Origin: CALXCT01 sp964422185 | Lineage (GTDB): Bacteria > Bacillota > Clostridia > Oscillospirales > Oscillospiraceae | NCBI GenBank assembly: GCA_964422185.1 | Contig: CAYRAG010000003.1 | Coordinates: forward strand, 1 to 64,000 | Direction: 5' to 3' | DNA length: 64,000 nucleotides | Part shown: positions 31,384 through 40,116 of the stretch, piece after piece | How the letters are laid out: the number at the start of each line of letters is the position of its first letter | Numbering within the stretch: position 1 is the stretch's first letter | The notes under the pieces: model-generated | The model's input: the letters and a program-made list of their open reading frames with translations, nothing else | Database searches by the model: none | Told to the model about the DNA's origin: nothing | Made by a program: the position numbers and the translations under genes

Positions 31384-31827
31384 TCAGCAGTCCGGTTCCG
31401 GATTCCGGCGCTCCTCCAGACGCGGGCGGAAGTCCGAGATTCCCGCGGTGCCCGCCTGAACCGCGCACTGCGCCAGTTCCCGGGCGGTGGCGCCGGTCTC
31501 CCTCTCGCCGCACACCGCGGTGAGCATGGGAAGATTGAGTCCGGTCACCAGCTCGACTTTCTGATCCATGAAGTCCAGCATGGCGCGGGAGGCGGTCAGA
31601 AACGGGGTTCCGCCCATAAAATCAGCCAGGATCAGCAGCCCGTCCCCGGCGTTTTCGCGGATCTCCTCCGTGATGGCATCGCGGTATGCCTCCAGATCCT
31701 GATCCGCGGGCAGACAGATTACGCTCGCGTCTTCCACCGGCCCGTAGACCAGCTCCGCGGCGTTCACCATGTCCTGCGCCAGCGTGCCGTGGCCGATGAG
31801 GAGCAGTTTACATGCCAATTCAATCAT
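31384..31827 (-). CDS. PTS mannose family, IIA component
   Basis: 147 residues. KLLLIGHGTLAQDMVNAA carries the phosphorylated His of EIIA-Man; ILADFMGGTPFLTASR and TGLNLPMLTAV follow. Takes phosphate from HPr. The annotated ATG directly abuts GGAG, so a TTG three codons later, with GGAG nine nt upstream, may be the real start. First gene of the PTS unit, 62 bp after trpA; no terminator in between, so some read-through from trp is possible. Confidence 0.92.
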   Translation of the reverse strand: MIELACKLLLIGHGTLAQDMVNAAELVYGPVEDASVICLPADQDLEAYRDAITEEIRENAGDGLLILADFMGGTPFLTASRAMLDFMDQKVELVTGLNLPMLTAVCGERETGATARELAQCAVQAGTAGISDFRPRLEERRNPEPDC

Positions 31828-31889
31828 CTCCGTTCATGAGTTTACGCTCTCCCCGGGCAGTGAGCGGGGGAGAGGGGAATGTATGCCGT

Positions 31890-32666
31890 TCAGGCCTGCC
31901 GCACCGCGTCTTTCATCTCTTTCACATAGGCGGCCACATGGGGCACGGCCTCCCGGCCGTACTGGGCGATGAGTTTGACGATTGCGCTGCCCACGATGGC
32001 GCCGTCCGAGAGCCCGGCCATCTTTCGGGCCTGATCCGGCGTGGAGATGCCGAAGCCGACGGCGCAGGGCAGGCTGGTGGCCTCCCGGATGAGAGCGACC
32101 ATGGCGCCGATATCCGTGGTGATCTCGCTGCGCACCCCGGTGACACCCAGACTGGACACCACATAGATGAAGCCGCTGGCGTCCCTGGCGATCCGTGCGA
32201 TGCGGTCTTCCGAGGTCGGCGCCACCAGAGAGACCAGATCCAGACCGTACTGTTTGCAGATGGGATCGAACTCGCCTTTCTCCTCAAAGGGGACATCCGG
32301 CAGAATCAGCCCGTCCATGCCGATGTCCGCGCAGGTGGACAGGAAGCGGTCCGCGCCGTAGGAGAACACGACATTGGCATAGGTCATGAATACCATGGGC
32401 AGAGAGACATCCCGGCGCAGCGAGCGGACCATGTCGAAGATCCGGTCTGTGGTGGTTCCCGCGGCGAGCGCGCGCACATTGGCCGACTGGATGACAGGCC
32501 CCTCCGCGGTGGGATCCGAAAAGGGGATGCCCAGCTCAATGAGGTCGGCGCCGGCCTGCGCCATCGCACGCACCGTTTTCTCTGTCGTCTCCAGGTCAGG
32601 ATCCCCGCAGGTTATAAACGGGATGAACGCCTTGCCGTGATCAAAGGCTCTGGCGATGTTACTCAT
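31890..32666 (-). CDS. trpA: Tryptophan synthase alpha chain
   Basis: 258 residues. FIPFITCGDPDLETT, the catalytic-Glu block LIELGIPFSDPTAEGPVIQ, LILPDVPFEE and GFGISTPDQA are TrpA signatures. Cleaves indole-glycerol phosphate to indole. SD GGGGGAGG lies inside the end of trpB, which it overlaps by 8 bp; alpha and beta are thus coupled. Confidence 0.97.
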   Translation of the reverse strand: MSNIARAFDHGKAFIPFITCGDPDLETTEKTVRAMAQAGADLIELGIPFSDPTAEGPVIQSANVRALAAGTTTDRIFDMVRSLRRDVSLPMVFMTYANVVFSYGADRFLSTCADIGMDGLILPDVPFEEKGEFDPICKQYGLDLVSLVAPTSEDRIARIARDASGFIYVVSSLGVTGVRSEITTDIGAMVALIREATSLPCAVGFGISTPDQARKMAGLSDGAIVGSAIVKLIAQYGREAVPHVAAYVKEMKDAVRQA

Positions 32667-33843
32667 GGAGATCCTCCCCCCTGTAGCGGGCGACAGACGC
32701 GCAGTCCTTGTCGCCACGGCCGGAGATATTGATGACGATGATCTGATCCCCGCGCATGGTGGGGGCCAGTTTCCTGGCGTAGGCCACGGCGTGGGCGGAC
32801 TCGATGGCGGGAATGATGCCCTCCATTCTGGACAGATACTCGAAAGAGTCCACCGCCTCCTCATCCGTAATCGGCACATATTCCGCCCTGCCGATGTCGT
32901 GCAGGTGCGCGTGCTCCGGTCCGATGCCGGGGTAGTCCAGACCCGCGGAGATGGAGTAGACCGGCGCGATCTGCCCGTACTCATCCTGGCAGAAGTAGCT
33001 CTTCATGCCGTGGAAGATGCCCAGGCGCCCCGTGGCGATAGTGGCCGCCGTCTCAAAGGTGTCCACGCCCCGGCCGGCCGCCTCGCAGCCGATGAGCCGG
33101 ACGGAGGGTTCGTCGATAAAGTGGTAGAACGCGCCGATGGCGTTGGATCCGCCGCCTACGCACGCGATCACCGCGTCCGGCAGCTTGCCCTCTTTCTCCA
33201 TCAGCTGTTCCCTGATCTCCCTGGAGATGACCGACTGGAAGTCCCGGACGATGGTGGGGAACGGGTGGGGGCCCATGACGGAGCCCAGGCAGTAGTGGGT
33301 ATCGCTGATGCGGTTGGTCCACTCCCGGAACGCGGCGGAGCAGGCGTCTTTCAGCGTCCCGGTGCCCGTGGTGACCGGCACGACGGTGGCGCCCAGCAGA
33401 CGCATCCGGTACACATTCAGTGCCTGCCGACGGGTGTCCTCCTCGCCCATGAAGACCACGCACTCCATGCCCATCAGAGCCGCGGCAGTGGCGGTGGCCA
33501 CCCCGTGCTGCCCGGCGCCGGTCTCGGCAATCAGGCGGGTCTTGCCCATCTTTTTCGCCAGCAGGGCCTGACCCAGCACATTGTTGATTTTATGGGCGCC
33601 GGTGTGGTTGAGATCCTCCCGTTTCAGGTAGATCTTCGCGCCGCCCAGATCCCGGGTGGTCTTGTCCGCGTAATACAGCAGACTGGGCCGCCCGGCATAC
33701 TCATTGAGCAGCCGGGTCAGTTCCGCCTGGAACTGCGGATCATTCTTATAGTGCGCATACGCCTCCTCCAGCTCAATGACGGCGTTCATCAGCGTCTCCG
33801 GGATGTACTGCCCGCCGTGTATGCCAAACCGTCCTTCGGACAC
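32659..33843 (-). CDS. trpB: Tryptophan synthase beta chain
   Basis: 394 residues starting with GTG (SEGRFGIHGGQYIPETL) behind AAAGGAAG. Condenses indole with serine using PLP. The PLP lysine sits in KREDLNHTGAHKINN; ETGAGQHGVATA and CVGGGSNAIGAF are the other hallmarks. A longer start 48 bp upstream is possible but lacks an SD. Upstream trpC, downstream trpA; no trpF in between. Confidence 0.96.
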   Translation of the reverse strand: MSEGRFGIHGGQYIPETLMNAVIELEEAYAHYKNDPQFQAELTRLLNEYAGRPSLLYYADKTTRDLGGAKIYLKREDLNHTGAHKINNVLGQALLAKKMGKTRLIAETGAGQHGVATATAAALMGMECVVFMGEEDTRRQALNVYRMRLLGATVVPVTTGTGTLKDACSAAFREWTNRISDTHYCLGSVMGPHPFPTIVRDFQSVISREIREQLMEKEGKLPDAVIACVGGGSNAIGAFYHFIDEPSVRLIGCEAAGRGVDTFETAATIATGRLGIFHGMKSYFCQDEYGQIAPVYSISAGLDYPGIGPEHAHLHDIGRAEYVPITDEEAVDSFEYLSRMEGIIPAIESAHAVAYARKLAPTMRGDQIIVINISGRGDKDCASVARYRGEDLHE

Positions 33844-33908
33844 AGGGATCCTTCCTTTCTGCGTGGGAGGCGTGTATGCCGCCCCGTTCAAATTTGATGC
33901 CGCACGGC

Positions 33909-34700
33909 TCAGGAGGCGGCCTCGCGCATGGCGGCCAGCGTGGCCACCCTGTCGCTGGCGCGCATGAGCACCTCGCCCATGAGCACCGCGTCCGCGCCGA
34001 TCTTGCGGAGACTGCGCAGATCCTCCGGGCCGGTCACGCCGCTCTCGGAGACATAGACCGTCTCCGGCGGAATCATGTCCCGCAGCCGGGCGGCGTTGGA
34101 GAAGTCCACGGAGAAGTCCTTGAGATTCCGGTTGTTGACCCCGATGACACTGGCTTTCGCGTCCACCGCGGTGGAGATCTCCTCCGGGGTGTGCGCCTCC
34201 ACCAGGGCGGTCATTCCCAGATCCTCAATGAGCTCCCGGAACCGCGCCACATCCGCGGCCGGGATCATGGCGCAGATGAGCAGCACAGCGTTCGCGCCCA
34301 TGACTTTCGCCTGGTAGATCTGATACTCGTCCACCACAAACTCCTTGCGCAGCATGGGCAGGGAGACCTCGCTGCGGATATGGCAGAAGATCTCGTCGGA
34401 GCCCAGGAACCACTTCGGCTCCGTCAGGCAGGACAGCCCCTCCGCGCCGGCGGCCTCGTAGTCCCGGGCGATCTGCAGGTAGTCAAACACCGGGTCGATG
34501 AGACCCTTGGAGGGGGAGGCCTTTTTCACCTCGCACAGGAAGCTCAGGCCCTCTTTCCGGAGCGCCTTCTCAAAGGGGCGATCCTCCGAGACCGGCATGG
34601 ACAGTGCCCGTTCTCTCATCTCCTCCAGGCTGATCACTTTCTTGTCAGCCTCGACTCTGGTCCTCGCGTGATCCGCAATTTTACCCAAAATAGTTTTCAT
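33909..34700 (-). CDS. trpC: Indole-3-glycerol-phosphate synthase
   Basis: 263 residues. FLCEVKKASPSKGLI (catalytic Lys and substrate-binding SPSKG), LTEPKWFLGS, LRKEFVVDEYQIYQAK, NNRNLKDF and VSESGVTGPEDL are TrpC signatures. It closes CdRP to indole-glycerol phosphate. First gene of the unit, under a T-box. trpE, G, D and F are not in the window. Confidence 0.97.
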   Translation of the reverse strand: MKTILGKIADHARTRVEADKKVISLEEMRERALSMPVSEDRPFEKALRKEGLSFLCEVKKASPSKGLIDPVFDYLQIARDYEAAGAEGLSCLTEPKWFLGSDEIFCHIRSEVSLPMLRKEFVVDEYQIYQAKVMGANAVLLICAMIPAADVARFRELIEDLGMTALVEAHTPEEISTAVDAKASVIGVNNRNLKDFSVDFSNAARLRDMIPPETVYVSESGVTGPEDLRSLRKIGADAVLMGEVLMRASDRVATLAAMREAAS

Positions 34701-34748
34701 GTTCCACAGCCTCCCGAATCAGAGCACATGCCTGGATGCGCAGGGATC

Positions 34749-34783
34749 AAAAAAACCCGTCCCTGACATCTCTGTCAAGGACG
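34749..34783 (-). terminator. T-box terminator
   Basis: 11-bp stem (34773-34783 with 34758-34768, one wobble), 4-nt loop and a run of seven Ts on the minus strand. Confidence 0.9.
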
Positions 34784-35033
34784 AGCCATACTCGCGGTGC
34801 CACCTTGTTTCACGGCTGGAAAGAGCCGTGCGCTCTGAGGGGTACAGACATACCCCCGGCGCGATAACGCCCGCCTCGCGTCGCAGACTACTTGCGGTTT
34901 CCCGTGTTCGCCGCGCCCTCAGTGACCCATTATGACCAGCCGCTTTTGATCCGGCTCCCAGCCCCCCGGACTCTCTGCGCATGCGCTCTGGCCTTTACCC
35001 TCACCTCAACGGTTTGCAGCTCTGTTCTCTTTG
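34749..35033 (-). promoter_or_regulatory. T-box leader, probably Trp-specific, upstream of trpCBA
   Basis: Minus strand: stem I with an AGAGAGTCCGG block, a candidate specifier TGG (34927-34929, context AATGGGTC), the T-box AAGGTGGCACCGCG (34793-34806) and a terminator stem CGTCC-TTGACA / TGTCAGGGACG followed by seven Ts (34749-34783). Uncharged tRNA-Trp would stabilise the antiterminator. The specifier choice rests on its position and on the genes downstream. Confidence 0.9.
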
Positions 35034-35039
35034 CCCCGT

Positions 35040-35068
35040 ATTATAAGGTTCCTTTTTTCCGCTGTCAA
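35040..35068 (-). promoter_or_regulatory. Promoter of trpCBA
   Basis: Minus strand perfect TTGACA, 17-nt spacer and perfect TATAAT: the strongest promoter in the window. Confidence 0.9.
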
Positions 35069-35411
35069 GAAGAAAATTTCACGGTTTTTGCGCCTGCCGC
35101 GGGGTTCGCATTGGTGAAATATGGCAAAAACGGGGCGCGGCCCGGGGAAAGCATCCCCCTGCGTGTTCCGCCGGGTCAGTGGCGCCGTGTCCGGCAGACC
35201 CTGCGGCCGGTGGAATTTTTACCAAAATTTCTATCCATGGTATCTTGTGTTGTCTCCGGATTTGTGCTATCCTGTGAGGCGGGGAGCGGTGATGATTTCC
35301 CCGGGCCGAAAACACACCGCAATGCCACGGATCCGCCATCAGAATGGATAAGCACACGGCGTGAGGCGGCCTGGCCGTTTCCAGTGCGCCGGACGCGGGG
35401 AGGAAAGAGGC
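35069..35411. other. Intergenic stretch between trp promoter and transposase-like gene
   Basis: About 340 bases with no recognisable gene. A possible plus-strand promoter TTGTGT, 17 nt, TATCCT near 35247-35275 could serve the transposase-like gene. No inverted repeat matching a transposon end was found. Confidence 0.4.
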
Positions 35412-37166
35412 ATGTTTTTAAAGGTCATTCAGAAAAACGGGGTCTCCAGACTCTATTTCTATGAATCCGTCTACCTCAACGGGAAAACGAGCCAGCGCTG
35501 TCTTGAAAGCCTTGGACGGCTGGACGAACTCCAGAAGCGCTACCGTGACCCCGTCGCCCATTTCAAAAGAGTGGCGGAGGAGCGCAGCGCGGAACAAAAG
35601 GCCGAGTCGCAGGCGCTCATTCCCGTCGACACCGCGCAATCCCTGGACATCGCTGAATCCAATCTGAAAAATGTGGGATATGCGATTCTCCGGGATCTAT
35701 ACAAACAGCTGGAACTCGACAAATTCTGGAAGAAAATCCGGGAAAAAGCCCATGTGGAAAACGATTTGAATAAGATATTCCAACTTCTGGTGTATTCCCG
35801 TCTCCTGTACCCCGAATCCAAAACAGACCCGTATGAGCGCAGGGGCGTGTTTTTTGAAGAGTTCGACGGGTTTGGCCCGCAGGAGATTGACAGGTCGCTC
35901 ACGGTCTTTGATCGATATGGCGGGGATCTGCAGAAATGGATTTATGACCACGCATCCAACACAGTGCAAAGGGATATGACAGTAGCCTGGTATTACTTCA
36001 CAAACTGCTGTTTCGACATGGAATCCCCCGGTGAGACGGCCGGCTCCCGGCAGGACAGATCGGAAGAAAACCGCCGCACCTGCCCGTTTGTGAAAATGGG
36101 GATTCTGACGGACAGGAACGGGATCCCGCTGGCCTTTGACCTGTTTCCGGGAGACGAACCGGAAGATGTGCATGGGCGTGCCATCGCTGACCGCGTAAAA
36201 GAACAGTTCCCCGATTGCCGGGTGGTGTTCGTGGCGGACAGGGGGCTGAGCGCTTCTGACGATATCGGTTTCCCCGCCGGCGAACACGGTGCGGATCCTC
36301 ATCCGGAAGACGGCTATGTGTTCGGTCAGAGTATCCGCGGCGCGGATGATGAATTTCAGGCTTGGGTGCTCAGCGGCGGATACCGGACAGAAAAGCTGGC
36401 CGGCGAAGATGGCGGGGAGATCACACTGAAGGTCAAGTCGCGCATCCACACGAAGACCATTCAGGAAAGCGCCACCGCTCCCGGACGGAAGAAAGAGAAG
36501 AATCATTCGGTCGCCGTCCGGCAGAAGCAGATGGTCTGTTACTCCGGGGAGTTGGCGAGGAGGCAGAGGCGCGAACGGGATGTGAGAATTGTCCGGGCAG
36601 GGGACTGGATCGCGCATCCGGAGAAATACGACGGGGGCACCGCCGCGGGGCCCGGGGCCTGTGTCCGGAACCCTGCCTTTCATGAGTCCACAGGAGAAGC
36701 GGCCGAAAGGAGCGGTCTGGCTCCGGATACGGACAGGATCCGGAGGGAGGAGCGGCTTGACGGGTACTACACCATCGTGACCAGCGAGCTGGAGATGAGC
36801 GACCTGAATCTGTGGGAGACTTTCCGGGAGCTTTCCGGAATGGGAGAAACCTTCGGGATCCCCGAATCAGAGCCAGGGTCAGGGCCCGTATTTGTCTGCG
36901 CAGACGATCCGGCCGGAGGCCACCCTGTGACAGGCTTCACCGCCCTCGTTCTCCTCCGGCTTTTGCAGGCAAAGCTGGGCGGCAAATACCCCGCGGGGGC
37001 AATCACGAAATCCCTGAGAAATTACAACTGTACCAGAATTCACAATAGTATATACCAGTTTGTCTATTATGATGAGATATTGAAACATTGCGGAGAGGCG
37101 TTTCACCTTGAAATGGGAAACAGATACCGGACAAGGGAACAGATACGCAGGATGCTGAAATATTGA
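35412..37166 (+). CDS. IS1634-family (IS4-type) transposase-like protein with altered catalytic residues
   Basis: 584 residues from MFLKVIQKNGVSRLYFY, behind AGGAAAGAGG. It follows IS1634-family proteins over their whole length: LESLGRLDELQKRYRDP, KNVGYAILRDLYKQLEL, VFVADRGLSASDDI and DGYYTIVTSELE. The first catalytic Asp (normally YYDVTNYYFE) is Tyr195 here (WYYFTNCCF), the second (VADRG) is kept, and the Glu block RIEESF reads GMGETF. The active site therefore looks broken, although the frame is open from end to end. Inserted Gly/Glu/Asp-rich stretches interrupt the middle. No flanking inverted repeats seen. Dead or repurposed. Confidence 0.8.
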   Translation: MFLKVIQKNGVSRLYFYESVYLNGKTSQRCLESLGRLDELQKRYRDPVAHFKRVAEERSAEQKAESQALIPVDTAQSLDIAESNLKNVGYAILRDLYKQLELDKFWKKIREKAHVENDLNKIFQLLVYSRLLYPESKTDPYERRGVFFEEFDGFGPQEIDRSLTVFDRYGGDLQKWIYDHASNTVQRDMTVAWYYFTNCCFDMESPGETAGSRQDRSEENRRTCPFVKMGILTDRNGIPLAFDLFPGDEPEDVHGRAIADRVKEQFPDCRVVFVADRGLSASDDIGFPAGEHGADPHPEDGYVFGQSIRGADDEFQAWVLSGGYRTEKLAGEDGGEITLKVKSRIHTKTIQESATAPGRKKEKNHSVAVRQKQMVCYSGELARRQRRERDVRIVRAGDWIAHPEKYDGGTAAGPGACVRNPAFHESTGEAAERSGLAPDTDRIRREERLDGYYTIVTSELEMSDLNLWETFRELSGMGETFGIPESEPGSGPVFVCADDPAGGHPVTGFTALVLLRLLQAKLGGKYPAGAITKSLRNYNCTRIHNSIYQFVYYDEILKHCGEAFHLEMGNRYRTREQIRRMLKY

Positions 37167-37250
37167 GAGAATTCATCCGCGGAACGGGGCCCTGCGGTTT
37201 GTCCGCCGGGGTACATGCGCAGACGCGGTACGGAGAGGGGAGAGCAGACC

Positions 37251-37688
37251 ATGCGTGTGATGGCCATAGACTACGGCGACGCCCGGACGGGAGTCGCGAT
37301 TTCCGACGCCGCCGGGACGCTGACGGGGTTTACCGCGGTGATCCGCAGCTGGAACGGGGAGGAGGTCGCCGGGGAGATCGCCGCGCTGGCGAAAGAGCAC
37401 CAGGTGGAAGAGATCGTGCTCGGTTTTCCCAGAAACATGGACGGCACCGAGAGTCTCCGTGCGGGCAAATATCGTGATTTCGCGGCGCGGCTGGAGGCGA
37501 TTTCCGGACTTCCCGTCCGGTTGTGGGACGAGCGGCGCACCACCATTGAGGCGCATCAGATCCTGCACGACGCCGGGAAAAAGGAGAAAAAACACAAAGA
37601 GACGGTAGACGCAGTCGCGGCCTCCCTGATCCTGGAAGGCTATCTGACGAAGCTTCGCCTTGACAGGGAGAGGGAGACCGCGACCTGA
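37251..37688 (+). CDS. ruvX: Putative pre-16S rRNA nuclease / Holliday junction resolvase homologue (YqgF)
   Basis: 145 residues. MRVMAIDYGDARTGVAISD holds the first RNase H-like Asp and the DxGxxRxG motif; VEEIVLGFPRNMDG, LWDERRTTIEAH and KETVDAVAASLILEGYL with the last Asp complete the YqgF fold. Family members process the 5' end of 16S rRNA. ATG with GAGAGGGGAGA site. In many Firmicutes it is next to a DUF1292 gene; here that gene lies 2 kb away on the other strand. Confidence 0.93.
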   Translation: MRVMAIDYGDARTGVAISDAAGTLTGFTAVIRSWNGEEVAGEIAALAKEHQVEEIVLGFPRNMDGTESLRAGKYRDFAARLEAISGLPVRLWDERRTTIEAHQILHDAGKKEKKHKETVDAVAASLILEGYLTKLRLDRERETAT

Positions 37689-37753
37689 GTGGTTCTGTTG
37701 TGCCGGGAAATCCGGGTGCGGCGCGTTCCTCCCCGGCGGAGGAGATTCGCCGG

Positions 37754-39235
37754 TCAGCCGATCAAATCGATTCCGGAGCCGTAGTCCCGCTGCAGATTCG
37801 CGGTCTCATCCTCCAGGAACTTCGTCGTCGCGTCCGACTTGAGGGAGCTGACGGCCTGCTGTCTCCAGTAGGGCTCGTCCGTGCCGACATAGTAGGCCAG
37901 GTAGTAGCCCTGGCTGCCGGACACCTCGTTTTCCAGGATTTCCACATCGCCCGCTTTTCTGGCGGGGTCGAAAGACCAGGTGTCCAGGGCCTCGCCCCAC
38001 TGGCCCTTATAGATATTGGTCAGGCCGCCTGTGGATGTGGAGTTGTTCTCGTCGGCGAGGGCGGCGAAAGAATCCTCCGTGGCGTCGCCGGACTGCCAGG
38101 TGGCCAGGATCTGCTCCACCTGCGTGCGTGCGGCGGTCATCTGCGCGTCGGTGGGCGCGTCCGCGCCGGAGTCGCGCTCCGCGGCCACGGTGATGAGCCG
38201 CAGGTTGGCGGTGTTGTCATTGAGGCGGTAGCGGTCGAGGAACTGCACCACAAAGTAGCCGTTGCCGGTGGAGGATTCCGTGACCGTCACATCCCCGCTC
38301 CTGCGGGACGGCTCCCGAAGCCAGTCGCCATAGAGTGAGGACAGGCTGGAGCCGACCAGGGAGACATCCGCGGTGATGGCGGCGCTGGCCTGGCCCTCCG
38401 TGTATTTCTCCGCCAGGGTCTCATAGTCCCCGCCGGCTTTCAGCTCGTCGGCCATCTTGTTGGCCTGCTCCTCCGCCAGCTTCTCCGCCTCGTCCGCGTC
38501 GTCCGTGTCATAGTAGTCGGTGGAGCCGCTGATAAAGCAGCTGCTGTAATTAAAGGTGTCCAGATCCCCGGCGTTTTCGTCGTAGTAGGCGTTGATCTCG
38601 TCATCCGAGTATTCCAGGCTGTCCTGGTACTGGGTATAGAACGCGTCCGCCACGAGCTGGCGCTCCAGCAGGCTGGTCAGGGTTCCCATGGTCATGTAGG
38701 GGCCGAACCGGGCTTTCAGGTACACGCTCAGACTCGTGCCGTTCTGCGCGGCGGCGCTGCGGAGGGCGTCCTTGTTGGCGTCAATGGTCTCTTTCTCCTC
38801 GTCCGTCAGGGTCAGCCCGGCGTCCTGCGCCTGCCGGTACAGCACGGTCAGGGTGTCCAGGGACTGCTCCGCGTACGAGCGGAAAGTGTCATACCAGGTG
38901 TCGCCGGTCGCCTGGTCGGCGACCTGCTCGGTCAGGGGCGTGTTCGCGTCCACAATGCCGTAGGAGGCGTACTGGGAGTACATATCATAGAAGTAGTAGT
39001 CGTACTCCGCGACGCTGTAGTTCACGCCGTCCACCGTGTAGGCGGTCGATCTGCCCTGGAAGACGCCGCTGTTCCAGACCAGCAGGGCGGCGACCAGGAT
39101 CACCACCACAATGCCGATGATGGTGTAGAGGATCCGGTTGCGCTTTTTCCTGGCCTCCTCTTTCGCCGCTTTCTGCTGTTTGGCGCTCAGCTGCTCCGAT
39201 TCGCTGCGCTGCTTTTTTTCGCGTGATGCACTCAT
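37754..39235 (-). CDS. Membrane-anchored foldase, PrsA/SurA-like (peptidyl-prolyl isomerase family)
   Basis: 493 residues. Lys/Glu-rich cytoplasmic start, a transmembrane helix (about residues 36-58, ILYTIIGIVVVILVAALLVW), then an extracellular part with SurA-like helices (VSVAEYDYYFYDMYSQYAS, EYSDDEINAYYDENAG) and two stretches resembling PPIC parvulin-like segments (YETLAEKYTEGQASA; GDATEDSFAALADENN). It probably helps exported proteins fold at the membrane surface. Whether the isomerase site is active cannot be judged by eye. SD GAGAGG about 12 nt from the ATG. Confidence 0.8.
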   Translation of the reverse strand: MSASREKKQRSESEQLSAKQQKAAKEEARKKRNRILYTIIGIVVVILVAALLVWNSGVFQGRSTAYTVDGVNYSVAEYDYYFYDMYSQYASYGIVDANTPLTEQVADQATGDTWYDTFRSYAEQSLDTLTVLYRQAQDAGLTLTDEEKETIDANKDALRSAAAQNGTSLSVYLKARFGPYMTMGTLTSLLERQLVADAFYTQYQDSLEYSDDEINAYYDENAGDLDTFNYSSCFISGSTDYYDTDDADEAEKLAEEQANKMADELKAGGDYETLAEKYTEGQASAAITADVSLVGSSLSSLYGDWLREPSRRSGDVTVTESSTGNGYFVVQFLDRYRLNDNTANLRLITVAAERDSGADAPTDAQMTAARTQVEQILATWQSGDATEDSFAALADENNSTSTGGLTNIYKGQWGEALDTWSFDPARKAGDVEILENEVSGSQGYYLAYYVGTDEPYWRQQAVSSLKSDATTKFLEDETANLQRDYGSGIDLIG

Positions 39236-39354
39236 GGGTTGTTCATTCCTCTCGTTGTGATGCGGGCCGCTTCAGGGCAGAACCCCGCCGGGAAACCGCG
39301 CCCGCGGAAATCAGGATGGCCCGCGCCGCGCCGCGGCGGAGCCGGAAATATCAT

Positions 39355-39410
39355 AATTACGCTGTGGATATCCCTCTCCAGGGCAGGGGAGGATTATCCA
39401 CAGCGTAATT
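39355..39410. repeat. 56-bp palindromic element
   Basis: Arms AATTACGCTGTGGATA / TATCCACAGCGTAATT are 16 bp and perfect; inside, CTCTCC pairs with GGGGAG (one wobble) around a 6-nt loop. There is no T-run on either side, so it is not a normal terminator. It stands between the foldase gene and the structured RNA candidate. It could be a small transposable palindrome or a processing site. Confidence 0.85.
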
Positions 39411-39429
39411 TCTGACAAAATCCCCCGCT

Positions 39430-39565
39430 CTGGCCGTGTGAACCCGATTAAGACCTGCACAGGCGGCAGGTGGGTCGCCTCCACACCGCTTTTCTGCTTC
39501 CAACATCCAGCTGACCTCATAAGGGGGCCGGGAGGCCTGCAAGCCACGGTGTGAGGGGGGCGTCC
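39430..39565 (-). ncRNA. Candidate structured RNA, family unassigned
   Basis: On the minus strand, CCTCACACCG pairs with CGGTGTGGAGG (39547-39556 with 39478-39488) and encloses GGCCTC/GAGGTC, CAGC/GTTG and GCTT/AAGC helices; then GACCC-ACCTGC pairs with GCAGGT-GGGTT. Three of these helices contain G-U pairs that would be A-C mismatches on the other strand, which argues for minus-strand transcription. The 386-bp gap between the DUF1292 and foldase genes has no open frame of note. I could not match SRP, 6S, tmRNA, RNase P or a riboswitch. Confidence 0.5.
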
Positions 39566-39621
39566 CGTTTAAGAAATGTGGGTTTAAAAGGGCTCATCAC
39601 GCACCGAGCAGGGGATCTCTG

Positions 39622-39951
39622 TCACTCGTCCGGATCATCGTCCTCATTGTCATCCTCGGAATAAAGACGATCCATGAACAGCTGGTAGATCTCATCGAGT
39701 TCCTCGTCGCTGTCCAGGGTGGAGAGCAGCTCCTCGCCGTTCTCCTCGACTGTCTTCATAATGATAATTCCGAAATCCTCGTCGTCCAGATCCTCGTCCG
39801 CCGGTTTCCCGTCCTCATTCAGGGGAGCCGCCGGAAGGAACGCCATGTAGGTCTGGCCGTTGTGCTCCAGGGTGTCCAGGTGCTCCAATTCAAATTCGTT
39901 GCCATCTTCATCGGTGACAGTGATAAAATCAGGACCGAACTCCTCACTCAA
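39622..39951 (-). CDS. DUF1292 family protein
   Basis: 109 residues starting TTG behind AAGGGAG. FITVTDEDGNEFELEHLDTLEHNG, YMAFLPA and DFGIIIMKTVEENGEELLSTL match DUF1292 (YrzB-like) proteins, which occur next to RuvX in many Firmicutes. Very acidic C-terminus (EDDNEDDDPDE). Function unknown. Upstream in-frame codons up to an ATG at 40014 are less likely because they lack an SD. Confidence 0.88.
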   Translation of the reverse strand: MSEEFGPDFITVTDEDGNEFELEHLDTLEHNGQTYMAFLPAAPLNEDGKPADEDLDDEDFGIIIMKTVEENGEELLSTLDSDEELDEIYQLFMDRLYSEDDNEDDDPDE

Positions 39952-40116
39952 GGGCTTCAGCTCCCTTCCTTGGTTCCTGTCCCATATTCTAAACCGAACA
40001 GGATAAAAAAGCAAGGGGGACGGCCGTGAATTTTGGAGAAATCGCGCAGAGGAACGGGGGAGAGGGCGCGGCAGGCCGCGCGTTCCGGCGGTTCCCGCCC
40101 TGGCGGGCGCGGTGTT

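Noticed and set aside
37733..37758. CCGGCG...CGCCGG hairpin between ruvX and the foldase gene as a terminator
   Set aside because: Short and without a T-run on either strand.
39430..39565. SRP RNA or 6S RNA assignment
   Set aside because: A GGTCAG...GGAAGCAG resemblance to the SRP core is only partial and the asymmetric loop is not preserved; no 6S-type central bubble could be drawn.
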